A DNA stretch of 64,000 bases from Cristatella mucedo (lineage: Eukaryota; Bryozoa; Phylactolaemata; Cristatellidae), in NCBI GenBank assembly GCA_009760855.2, contig WPIO01000044.1, positions 2,305,393 to 2,369,392 on the forward strand, read 5' to 3'. Below the pieces are notes generated by a model. It made no database searches and had not been told where the DNA came from. It saw only the letters and a list, made by a program, of their open reading frames with translations. The translations under genes and the position numbers were made by a program. This document shows, in pieces, positions 54,481 to 64,000 of the stretch (its first letter is position 1; the number at the start of each line of letters is the position of its first letter).

Positions 54481-54724
54481 ATGGTCATCTAGAGGTAAGT
54501 GCTATGGTAGAGACTATTAAAAATTGGGAGAAAATGGAAAAAGTGGTTGTGCAAGCATTAAATGTACAGCTTTGCCTCGCTCTGCTTTTCTCAAGTGTGA
54601 TTTACTGAGTTCGTTTTCGTCACTTTTGCCATGTAATTACTTGACGTTGCTGTAGCATGAAACCAAATTCAATTTTTTACGGGGAATCTCTAAAAAGATT
54701 TAGTATCAAAATACAGTCATTTTT
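54481..54724. other. Spacer between two LINE copies
   Basis: No gene or repeat similarity was recognised. Confidence 0.4.
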
Positions 54725-55215
54725 TTGCAAAGAATATTCTATATCCCTTCATTCTTTTGCTCCAGCCTACCTATCAGATCTACTGCCCCACCAGGCTAAG
54801 CATCAAACCACTCGCTTTTCGGAATCTAACGCTTTACCTATACTACGTACAAGCCTCAAATCCTTTGGAGACCGTGCCTTTAGTTCGTATGCTCCCAAAG
54901 CCTGGAACTCACTTCCGACTCGTGTCTCGGCATTCCCTGCCTTGACCATATTTAAAAAGAAACTAAAACACATCTATTTATTACAGCATTTAGTGGGTCC
55001 CTCTGATTTGACCTTTATGTGCTTATGCATGCTGACACTGTGCATGCTACCACTAACCGTGCTTGCATGCTGACCCTGTGCATGTCACCCTAACCATGTT
55101 ATTGTTTTTTATTAAGCATGCTACCACTAACCATTCGATCGTGCTTCCTTTGCAGCAAATGCAAAGTGCCTAGAAAGAGATCGAATTCTTTGAGGGTGCT
55201 ATATCAAATGTATTG
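54725..55215 (+). mobile_element. LINE-A copy, C-terminal end and 3' UTR
   Basis: SLHSFAPAYLSDLLPHQAKH starts the match; open to FKKKLKHIYLLQHLVGPSD with one shift. The 3' UTR carries the CATGCTGCCAC-type words, hairpin (about 55155-55205) and a TTA-type tail. Confidence 0.9.
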
Positions 55216-55495
55216 TTGTTATTAGTATTGTAAGAATAGCATTTCTGAGTCTCAGATTTACTCTAACTATAGTCTCACTCCGCATACGGGAATACACTGC
55301 CCACAAGAATGGCCATTTCCAGGCCGAGCATATTGCTATAATCAGAGTCAAGTGTAGTTGCAAAGGTTGGTTATGAGTTTGCATGAAATACTGGCCAACG
55401 ATCTTCGTGCATTGTATCAGGATGGCTGGGCATGGCAGAAAGTGTACCCATCCCTACAAACGACCCTAGTTATGCATCCAGCCCTGTCTGTCACG

Positions 55496-55652
55496 AGTTC
55501 TGGTTTGGTCTAGCGGTTAAGGTGCTCGCCCCGACCAAGGTCTGACTGAGGTCCTGGGCTCGAGCCCCGAGGCATATGTGAAGTGCCTGAATAGAGATTA
55601 AGTTCTCTTGGGGCACTATATAAATGAATTATATTTATATTTATTTATATTC
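55496..55652 (+). mobile_element. tRNA-derived SINE, most complete copy
   Basis: A-box TGGTCTAGCGG (one mismatch to TRGCNNAGYGG), then GTTAAGGTGCTCGCCCCGAC, B-box-like GGCTCGAGCCC at about 55558-55568, a short linker, and the tail hairpin GTGAAGTGCCTGAATAGAGA, TTAAGTTCTCTTGGGGCACT, then ATATAAATGAATTATATTTA. The hairpin stem AGTGCC/GGCACT and inner AGAGA/TCTCT are kept. The head is of tRNA origin; I cannot say which tRNA. Confidence 0.92.
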
Positions 55653-55659
55653 TGCCAAT

Positions 55660-56067
55660 TGGCTGTCCCAGCGACTTGTCTTAAGTATTTCATAGCATTT
55701 CTATATGTAACGAAAGCCCTGCTGCCTCATGGCACCCACACTGGCAAACCTTCCCCCAAGGTTGTGTGCAAGAGGTCACGAGGTGAGCATAGAAGTAGCA
55801 GCCAAAAGCCTGAAGAAACTCACGAGCAGAAGAGCATGCGTTTGACTGCCTAGCTCTGGGCACTGTTGTGCCCGGATGTGTGTTGGCCTCTACACAGTGT
55901 CAGAGACATGTGAGAAGCCACCACTCCAAAAGCTCGTGGCCCTCCCTGCGATTACAGCTGCCCTTGGCCTTAATGCAGCAGAAGGCTCGCTTGCAGCACT
56001 CACACCAATGTTGAGAATAGCTCCATTGATTGCTAATCAAGTATCCAGTGCAAAACAGGCTTCGTAA
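55660..56067 (+). CDS. Possible coding fragment, unrecognised
   Basis: Two frames in sequence: 55660-55853 (HTGKPSPKVVCKRSRGEHRS, polar) and 55876-56067 (KLVALPAITAALGLNAAEGS, then LAALTPMLRIAPLIANQVSS). The second is Ala/Leu-rich and more GC-rich than its surroundings. No splice pair fits the F-box phases, so it would be a separate gene or a pseudogene. May be chance. Confidence 0.2.
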
Positions 56068-56845
56068 TATACAGTGTGGTGCCGATAGATGTAGATATTG
56101 GTGCCATGCTAAGAAATTCTCCGCTCAACCCTGGGCAGCATTAAATTTCACGGTGAGCACTGGTTGACTGACTGAATTTCCCAAGCTTTGCTCTGGTACC
56201 CCAGCGATGAAAAATTATTATGGCCGGTACTGTTGCAAAAATAGTGCAAAAGCAAGTGCACTTTTCATTATGTACACTCTGTATACATAACCTGTCTATA
56301 TGCATGAAAACTTGTCAAACCGACCTGCTATTTGCTGGGCTTCATGCATAACCTCATCTTAAGCATGTAAGCATAACTTTTTTGAACTAACACATATAGA
56401 AAGGTTTGCATACACCTCCCCAAGGTCGCCACTCCAGCTCTCCCCCTGTTGAGCTCACGGGTCTCCATTTCTACCACTTGCTCTCTATCCTGATATTTTT
56501 TGTAGCCTACTATCAATGGTTAACCAAGCTAGTGAATAGGTTGCTGCTGCTTATGTTAACCTTTTTTGGCTGCTTCGATGCCGGGACCGATGAAAGCCAT
56601 GCCCGTGCACCTCCTTCCATCCTTCCATATGCCCGGTTAGCCTCCTCCAAGGCCCTGTCAACGTACTCTGCACTATAGCATATGCTCAGGCGTTAAGAAA
56701 TAAACCGAGTGTAACGGCTAGTTGTTTATTCACGGGTACTTTCGATTCGGAACACTTTTCAGGCCCGATGCAAGGCAGCCAGCTCCAGCCCAGCACCCCC
56801 GACTTATACTAACTGAAAGATGTTGATAGCCAGGCAATCTGAGGT
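56068..56845. other. No gene recognised; possible LTR-like patch
   Basis: 56695-56830 contains AAATAAACCGAGTGTAACGG and GTTTATTCACGGGTACTTTC with a GC-rich end; it has a weak LTR look but no partner copy. Confidence 0.3.
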
Positions 56846-57352
56846 CATGTAATGTAATGTATCTCCGTCTGTAACTTCACAAAGTCATAAAGACTATGTG
56901 GGTGTTACGCAGGAGAGTGTTGTATAGCCACTCACAGCCTAAGCGGCTTTCGGTAAGCACTCGGTAGCCAACAGACTTCATCTCACGCAACAAAGAGAAA
57001 TTGGGAAGCATAGCTGAGTTAGGAGAGCAGTTGAGGTAGTGAGTAGCATGGAAGCAGCAGCTCAGGACCACTGAAAAGGATGACTCATAGTCGGCAGCAG
57101 GAGTGTAGTTGTCGTTGCATAAGAACTGTGGAAGCAAGTTCCACAGTTCCTGCAGAGCTAAAGCTTCTGTCGCCAACTGTCTTTAAGTGGAGGAATGTGA
57201 CAGCTAATTTATTGTCCACACAGGACCTGAGGGCACGAAGAGGCTGAAACTGGTACAGCAGTTCAGCTAGGTACGAAGGAGCCAAGCCGTGGCGGGCCTT
57301 GTGGGTTGGTGTAAGAACTTTACTCTGTATCCGTTGCTCAACCGGCACCCAT
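56846..57352 (-). mobile_element. LINE-B 3' end, reverse strand
   Basis: Starts GTAATGTAATGTATCTCCGT, then the reversed 3' UTR, YRVLTESRLGCEW, ATHYLNCSPNSAMLPNFSLL, a SFSSAG-tVEL variant of SFSSAGPRLWNSL, and ends at PVEQRIQSKVLTPTHKARHG near 57348. A few frameshifts. LINE-A starts right after it. Confidence 0.92.
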
Positions 57353-60300
57353 CAAAGCTGCCTTAGCTTTGCCGGCGGCTAGTAACCTGCTTGTTAGTTA
57401 TGATCGTCAGCAGCTGTTATCGCTTCGTCGTTGCAGATCAAATGCATTCCTAGATATTAATGTTGTTGCTAAGATTCATGAACTATGCATTAACAAAAGA
57501 AAAGCACCTGTAGCCGCCGCAGTGGCCGGAACCGCTAGCTCAGACGCCGCTCGTTGGGCGGGACCTGCGAGCTGAGTACCCGCTCATTCGGTATTCCTAG
57601 CATAGTCTCGAACCACTCAGCACGCTCCCCCACATGCGTCACTGTAAATTCCTCAAACTTAGTGGTCATCAAGCCTGTTGTAACCCCATCGGCCAGACTT
57701 AACGCTTGCCTTTGGAATCCTCGCTCAATGTGCAATAAACCTCTAGTAATAAACGACCTTATTTCTGAAAATGGTATCGACCTGCTCGCCCTAACTGAGA
57801 CTTGGCTGAAATCGATAAACTGCCCGACAATTAAAGACGCTACTCCATCTGGTTTCTAGTTCTTTCACACCCCTAGATCAATCAAAACTGGAGGTGGAGT
57901 TGCTATTATCGTGCGCTCGAAATTCAACTTCAAGCCATTTGCAGTACCTTCGAAGCAGTCTTTTGAATCAATTGTCCTGGTCTCACCCGAAAACAAGCTA
58001 CCGATAGTGGCAGTAGTCTATCGCCCACCAGGTACCAAATCCTCCTTTATCTCAGATTTATCCGATCTCATTTCGATTCTGTGTGCAAGAAATCGATCCT
58101 TCCTCGTTATGGGTGATTTCAAAGTTCACTTTGATAACTTATCTGACGCTTTCAGCACCGAATTTCATTTCGTGCATCGACTGACTCATTGTCTCTTGTG
58201 GCTCATGTGCATGGCCCTACCCACATCAAGGGTCACACACTCGACCAGATTTTCTCATACAACTGCACTTTGTCATCACCAATTATTACCAAATCCTGCT
58301 TCTCTGACCACATGCAGATCTCATTCAATATGCAGTGTGTGCCCACACCCTCCTCTAAAATAACCTGTGAATCGCGAAACCTCAAGACCCTTGACATCGA
58401 TGCTGTCCGTGCGAGAATATCTGCTTCACCTCTGCTGCTCAATCCTCCCTCCGATCTGTCATCATTGGTAGATAGCTACAACACGACACTAGCTGACACG
58501 CTTGACGAGTTTGCACCTCTGACAAAGCGCACTGTGCGCCCCCGCCCGGACGGCCTATGGTTTACCATAGACATTAAACTAGCCAAGTCTACTAAACGAA
58601 AGCTTGAAAAAGCATACAAAAGATCCGGACTAACAGTCCATCGACAGGCATATGAAAACTACTGTAGGTCGTACCAATCGATCCTAGCAAAGGCCAAGTC
58701 TAGCTTCTATAAAAACATTGTTGAATCACAGATGCACAATCCAAAAATGCTGATGTCGACAATTAACCATCTCCTCAACCGTTCACAGATTAGCTCCTTA
58801 CCTGATGATCCGTGTGATGATCTAGCCGATCGCTTCTCTCGATTCTTTGTGCCGAAGATAGACAAGATCAGGGAATCCATCCCTGCAATGACAACCTCCC
58901 CACTAGAATGCTGTTCCTCGGTTCCTGGCAGCACCTCAATGTCTGCATTAAGCAGATCGCTAGTGATCTAGTCCTAAAGTTCGTATCTCAATCAAAGAAG
59001 ACAACAAGTCCTCTGGACCCTATTCCCACTGTCCTGCTCCTACGTTGCATTGATCTGCTGCTGCCATGCATAACTGACATAAATAATATGTCATTAGCCT
59101 CAGGTCATGTGCCAGCACCTTTCAAAAAAGCTGTAGTCAGGCCACTTCTCAAGAAATCGACACTAGACCAAGAGAACTTGAGCAACTACCGCCCAGTCTC
59201 CTTCTACCATTCCTATCAAAGGCACTGGAACGGGTCGTGGCAGACCAGCTGAACTCATATATCGAAACTTCAAACCTTGCTAGTAAGTTCCAGTCTGGCT
59301 TTAGAGCTAATCACTCCACAGAGTCAGCATTGCTTAGGGTATACAACGACCTACTTAGGAATGCAGACATGGGTAGAATGTCTCTGCTTGTTTTGCTCGA
59401 TCTTTCGGCAGCTTTTGACACCATCGATCACAAAGTTCTTCTAGAGCACTTCTCATCTCGCCTGGGCATCACTGGCACTGCTCTGCAATGGTTCAGGTCC
59501 TATCTCAGTGGGAGACTCCAGAGTATTGACGTGAATGGACAAAGATCATCTGAAGCACCTCTGAAATATGGAGTACCTCAGGGCTCAGTGCTAGGTCCGG
59601 TTCTTTTCACGGTTTATACTCTGCCTCTTGCTGATGTGATTGCCAAGCACAATCTAGGCTTTCACTTCTTCTATGTGGATGACACTCAGTTGTACCTTTG
59701 CTTTGATCCCTCCCAGCCTTCGAGCACCTCAAATTCTCTCAACTCACTTGCTGCATGCATTGATGACATCCGCACATGGATGGCAGCAAATTTTCTAAAA
59801 CTAAAACGATGGCAAAACTAACTTACTAGTTACGGGCAAACCCAGTGTGATTCAGAGATTGGACAGGCTGACTCTCAAAATTGGCTCTGCCAACATATCT
59901 CCAGTTGAATCAGCTCGAAATCTAGGTGTCATATTCCAAAGCGACCTCTCGTTTGACGACCATATCAGCTCCTCAGTCAAATTCGCCTATTTTCAGCTTC
60001 ATAATATTGCTAAAATTCGTGCTTGTTTAGATAAAGATACAACATCTAAGTTGGTCCATGCATTCGTGACATCCCGTCTCGACTTCTGCAAATCACTGCT
60101 TACTGGCCTACCAGCATGTGCGATCAGGCGATTGCAGCTGGTGCAAAACTCTGCAGCTAGGCTTGTCTGTCGTGAGCGTCGCAGTTGCCACATCACCACT
60201 TCTCACCGACCTGCACTGGCTACCAGTCAAGCAACGGATCGACTTCAAGGTTTTGTCGCTCACTTTTAGGTCACTTCATTCTATGGCTCCAGCCTATCTT

Positions 60301-60762
60301 TCAGATATACTACCCCATCAGGCCAAGTGTCGTACCACCCACTTTTCGGAATCCAGCTGTCTACCAATACCTCGTACAAACCTCAAATCCTTTGGAGACC
60401 GTGCATTTAGTTCGTATGTTCCCAAAGCCTGGAACTCTCTCCCGACTTGCGTCAGAACATCCCCCGACTTGACCTCTTTTAAAATGAACTTAAAAACACC
60501 TATTTAGGACTGTATTTAGTGTGTCCCTGTGATTCGTCCTTCATGTGCTTATACGAGCTGACACTGCATGCTGCCACTAACCACATTTGCATGTTGACCC
60601 TGTGCATGTCACCCCTAACCACGTTATTCATGTTGTTTATCAAGCACGATATTACTCACCATTCAGTTGCATTTCTTTTTGCAGCAAATGTAAAGCGCCT
60701 AGAAAGAGATTAAGTTCTGTGAGGGTGCTTTATCAGGTGCGTTATTATTATTATTATTAAAT
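57353..60762 (+). mobile_element. LINE-A, near full length (endonuclease + RT + tail)
   Basis: About 3.4 kb. Order: an N-terminal SYDRQQLLSLRRCRSNAFLD leader (57400); AP-endonuclease with LNACLWNPRSMCNK, LLALTETWLKS, GGGVAIIVRS, YRPPG, MGDFKVHFD and a CFSDHMQI block (57670-58325); linker to 58960; RT with [46 protein letters not shown] and FYVDDTQLYLCF; then the C-terminal domain (LQLVQNSAARLVCRERRSCH, SYVPKAWNSLPTCVRTSP) and 3' UTR with hairpin (about 60692-60735) and (TTA)n. Lesions: a frameshift near 57560, TAG at 57857-57859, frameshifts near 58160, 58945, 59205, 59805 and 60190. In the usual GDFN motif of the endonuclease the Asn is Lys here. Single ORF of the L2/CR1 type; inactive. Confidence 0.95.
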
Positions 60763-60764
60763 GT

Positions 60765-61515
60765 TGGAGTTTTCATTAGGAAGACTGCCTGTACAAGTAG
60801 CCATTTCGTCTGTTCTCCGGTTAAGATTACGGTCTGTCTATTACGGTGGCTTGCAAGAAGTTTAACTAGCTATCTGGTTCTGTCTAGGTCGGACTACTAT
60901 AATTTCGGTTCGGTTGTGCTACCAAAAAAAGCCATTAAACCTCTGCTGCTAGTGATGAATATGGCTGCAAGGCTGGTAAACAAATCCCAGAGATTCAGCC
61001 CCGTGTCTCTTTTGTTAAAGGAGCTTCGATTGCTTTTGGTTGCAGATACAGAGTAAAGTTTTGATGCTGACCCACAAGGCTCACGGCTTCATACCTTGCC
61101 GAACTGCTGCACCAGTTTCAGCCTCCTCGTGCCCTCAGGTCCTCAATGGACAATGAATTAGCTGTTCCATTCATTTGCTTCAAGACCATTGGTAACAGAA
61201 GCTTTTGCTTAGCAGGTCATAGACTGTGAAACTCACTTCCACAATTCTCATGCAGGGACATATACTCTTATGCTACCGACTGTGGCATATACTTTTCAAC
61301 TACCTTGATCTACCACATCCCTATTGCTTACTTCTTCGACTGCCCTCTTGACTCAGCTATGCCTCTCACGTTCTCTTTTTTCCACGCGATAGACTTTATT
61401 GGCTATCTTATGGGTTCCAAAAGCTGCTTAGGCTTTGAGTGCTCTATAGCAAACTCTCTTGCATAACACCCATTTCATCTTTGTGGAGTTGCAGAGGATG
61501 ATACGTTAAATTAAA
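60765..61515 (+). mobile_element. LINE-B copy, old and decayed
   Basis: Follows the (TTA)n of LINE-A directly. FIRKTACTSSHFVCSPVKIT-like start, LVLSRSDYYNFGSVVLPKKA, MNMAARLVNKSQRFSPVSLL, then LQPPRALRSSMDNELAVPFI, and a 3' end GTGGAGTTGCAGAGGATGAT. Most blocks are shifted. The tail has lost its TTACA units. Confidence 0.82.
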
Positions 61516-61700
61516 TTACTTAAATGAAAAGAGGCTTTTGAATCAGCTGTTGACCTTTACTTTAGGTTTACATACATCTCATCACGATATTTACAGATTA
61601 TACTTTGTACTCATCAATCAAGTCTTTGCCAGCAGGCCTCCTTTCTTTGCATCATTTTTAAGTTTTCCAGGATTTGCCGAGATCAATGAAACAGTGACTC

Positions 61701-61977
61701 TGAGAGAAAGATTGAGACTGATGCTGTGAGAAAGTAGCTCTTTATCGACGTATTTTGCACCCTTTCCACTTTAAGGCCGTCTTGACCTCTGTGGTCCATC
61801 GTTTGTGATCCATTGTGCCACTTTGCAAGCTTGTTTACATGAACCTAAACCTGGTAGGTCTGCACTAGCTGAAGGGCCACATCGAGGTAGCCAATAGAGA
61901 TATTGCCTGGCAGTCTGTTGTGCAATGTGCTTACAAAAAACTACTTTCTCACAGCATCAGTCTAATAATCTTTCTGA
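61701..61977. repeat. Inverted repeat, 23-bp perfect arms
   Basis: 61715-61737 (AGACTGATGCTGTGAGAAAG plus TAG) is the exact reverse complement of 61941-61963. Outside the arms GAAAGATT and AATCTTTC also pair after a small gap, so the arms reach about 35 bp. The inner part is about 200 bp. A foldback or MITE-like element is possible. Confidence 0.85.
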
Positions 61978-61979
61978 AG

Positions 61980-62040
61980 TGGGTGTTATGCAAGAGAGTT
62001 TGCTGTAGCACACTCAAAGCCAAAACAACTTTTGAACCTT
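61980..62040 (-). mobile_element. LINE-B tail fragment, reverse strand
   Basis: GTGGGTGTTATGCAAGAGAG, then TTTGCTGTAGCACACTCAAA and GCCAAAACAACTTTTG: the reversed SNSLA / ECAI region and 3' UTR start, similar to the end of the copy at 61440-61475. Confidence 0.65.
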
Positions 62041-63048
62041 GACATGGTGTTGGTATTTTCTTGCGAATCTTCGGTGATCCACCTTTTCAACTGCAGTTTG
62101 TAGTCGCAAGTGCACGTATGCCTAAGAACATATGAACTGAGAAAACAACGAGATATTCCTGGTACTGAACTCGATGTTCTAAAGCCATGCAAATTGGGGG
62201 CATTCTCTCCCGTGGCCGGCGCGCTATTGCTGTGAAAGTAGGACAAGTCGGTGCTGTGTAAGTGCATACAATTCACCTATAATCTCCTGCCATGTGCGAT
62301 GCTTCAGAGTCCAGCAAAGACCACCTCATCTTTACAAGGCCTACAAGGTGAAGAATTACTCACTAGTTAGCCTATTGGGCTATTACAGCAAGCTAGTGGG
62401 ATGCTGCCATTTGGGTGTGGGTGTAGCGACAGCTGAAGCATCCCTGCCTAGCAAGCAGGAGTTTGCTAGTTCCGCTGGATCTCTCTTGAGCGCTTGATAC
62501 CATTGCTCACCGATATCTATACTTACCTTGTCGCCTCGATAATACTTTGCAGTAGCACTCAGCAGCACTGGCACTAGTGGTTATTTAAGTGAGACTTTTA
62601 TATTTAAATCGCTTCCTTTTCATGCAAAATGTACCTCTTGGCCGATGTCATCTCCAACCACAGCCATTGCTTTCACTTTTTATGCATGATGGTGTGAGTT
62701 ACGAGCCTTCCAGTACCTCAGCCGCTCCCGACTTCTGTTGCAGCCTTCTTTGTTGACATTTGCGCTAGGATGGCTGCTAAATCTCGAACTATATTACAAG
62801 ACTAACCAAATAGTTATCGGCAGTTCTAGTGTCACGTGGTGGCAAAGCCACACAATTATCATATTGCTTGGGCTTCTTCAATGTCTTCCTGATTCGTCTG
62901 CATCACGAAGCTAATATGGACATCTGCCTCCATATTGGTTTGCACCGTTGCAAGAATTTCGTTGGAATGCTAGCTTTGCTCGGTGTATTACTTTTCGTGC
63001 TTCCTCTAAGTTAATTAAGCACAAATTGCTTCGTGGCTCTCATTGTAG
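62041..63048. other. Intron of the F-box gene, nothing recognised
   Basis: Single-copy looking; short frames without domains on both strands. Confidence 0.45.
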
Positions 63049-63218
63049 TACTGGAATGTACTTGCCCTGGATGGGAGCAACTGGCAAAGAGTAGACCTAT
63101 TTCAATTCCAGCGCGACGTGGAAGGACTCGTTGTCGCTAACATATCAAAACGCTGTGTTGGATTTCTCAAGTCGCTTAGCTTGAATGGCTGCCAATGCAT
63201 CAACGATGACGCTATAAA
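63049..63218 (+). CDS. FBXL20: FBXL20/FBXL2-like, F-box end and first LRR exon
   Basis: Acceptor GGCTCTCATTGTAG, donor AAA|GTAAGC, 170 nt, phase 0 in and 2 out. It encodes YWNVLALDGSNWQRVDLFQF, QRDVEGLVVANISKRCVGFL and KSLSLNGCQCINDDAI: the end of the F-box and the first cysteine-containing leucine-rich repeat (L-x-L-x-G-C-x-x-I-x-D). The pattern follows vertebrate FBXL20 (WQRxDLFxFQxDVEGxVVxNISKRCGGFLxxLSLxGC) without gaps. The intron before it is about 9.9 kb and holds LINE and SINE copies. Remaining LRR exons must lie beyond the window. Confidence 0.95.
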
Positions 63219-63264
63219 GTAAGCTCTCTTGACTTTGTTCTGCGTATGGTCCACTCCTACTCCG

Positions 63265-63338
63265 TGATTTGCTTGCCTGTGTACGTGTGAGTGTGTGTTC
63301 AAATGTCTGTGATGTGTATGTGCGAGTGCACATGTGTA

Positions 63339-63370
<32 letters not shown>

Positions 63371-63475
63371 CGTGTGTGTGTGTGTTCGTGTGTGTGTGTT
63401 CGTGTGTGTGTGTTTTCGTGTGTGTGTGTTCGTGTGTATGTGTTCGTGTGTGCGTGTTCGTGTGTGTGTGTTTGC

Positions 63476-63519
<44 letters not shown>

Positions 63520-63592
63520 CGGTGTGTGTGTGTGTTCGCATGTGTGTGCACATGTATGTATATGTGTGTGTGTGTGTGCGAAAGCACATGCA
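63265..63592. repeat. Complex (GT)n microsatellite
   Basis: About 330 bp of TG with regular TTCGTG interruptions at 63368-63465 and pure GT at about 63476-63512. Begins about 50 bp after the F-box exon donor. All reading frames here are artefacts. Confidence 0.95.
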
Positions 63593-64000
63593 CCTGGATA
63601 TGTGGAAGAGCTCAAGGATGCCCTGCTTAGGTTGTTCATGAGAGCAAAGGAAACGGCTATGCTAGATGGTAAAGGGCCCAGGCATGAATGAGGGCTAGCT
63701 TTTGGCCTGCTAGCTTGTTGTATGAACTCTCTCTCGCATGAAATTCATACGTGTATACACACTTGCAGGACATACAATGAGACCTTTCCATTGATGAGTG
63801 CAAACCATTTTGGTATAGCAGAATGCAGCAGTCGATGTATGTAGGACTGGAGGCCGTACTTTCAATTCCTGCTGACATCATGACACACCTTATTTCTACA
63901 AAAAAATATCATTTAACATCCTTATTTGTATAGCTGCAAAAGAGCCTTAACGGCTATCACCACTGCTTGCAGTTGGTGATAAAGGATAGCTAAGTGCAGG
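63593..64000. other. Intron; hairpin-repeat copy at the right edge
   Basis: 63946-63995 (GAGCCTTAACGGCTATCACC, then ACTGCTTGCAGTTGGTGATA and AAGG) is the clearest copy of the structured dispersed motif. TATTTGTATAGC just before it resembles reversed LINE-B tail wording. No exon was seen. Confidence 0.6.

Noticed and set aside
63265-63592. Long His/Thr-rich and Cys/Val-rich open frames on both strands
   Set aside because: They are translations of the (GT)n microsatellite; every frame is open because the repeat has no stop codon.

Overview
This window is nuclear DNA of a multicellular animal, most likely an invertebrate. It carries an intronless ANKRD49 orthologue, split exons of an FBXL20/FBXL2-type F-box gene, a C2-domain gene in small exons, GT-AG introns, microsatellites, L2/CR1-like LINEs and tRNA-derived SINEs. 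There are no operons or bacterial or phage features. The phylum cannot be fixed from the sequence alone.

Host genes, all on the + strand: (1) ANKRD49-like, one coding exon at 352-1038. (2) A C2-domain protein built from exons at 8607-8675, 12052-12115, 16808-16947 and 18884-19003; all splice phases fit and together they make one C2 domain. (3) An unrecognised low-complexity/coiled protein with phase-matched exons at 24345-24471, 26169-26518 and 30850-31274, possibly also 23853-23980; it may continue gene 2. (4) An FBXL20/FBXL2 orthologue with exons at 39726-39796, 53046-53100 and 63049-63218 encoding the F-box and first leucine-rich repeat; it runs on past the right end of the window.

Mobile DNA makes up most of the rest. 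I use local names. LINE-A has an RT motif FYVDDTQLY, a 3' end with a conserved hairpin, and a (TTA)n tail. LINE-B has FYADDTQLY and a (TTACA)n-type tail. A third, more decayed RT relative is called LINE-C. Almost all copies are 5'-truncated and broken. The best LINE-A copy (about 57353-60762) keeps endonuclease, RT and tail but has several frameshifts and a stop. The best LINE-B copy (about 49915-51282) is 5'-truncated but open to its C-terminus. tRNA-derived SINEs with A and B boxes carry the same 3' hairpin as LINE-A, which suggests they use its machinery. Several insertions are nested.

Other structure: a diverged satellite of about 180 bp per unit (19895-21345), long GA/CT/GT/TA microsatellites, a TA tract inside an 18-bp inverted repeat, a 23-bp inverted repeat near 61.8 kb, and a decayed copy of a recurring, probably transposon-borne gene (42465-44060). 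I found no convincing new defence or metabolic system. The most useful results are the exon reconstructions, the SINE-LINE tail sharing and the satellite.
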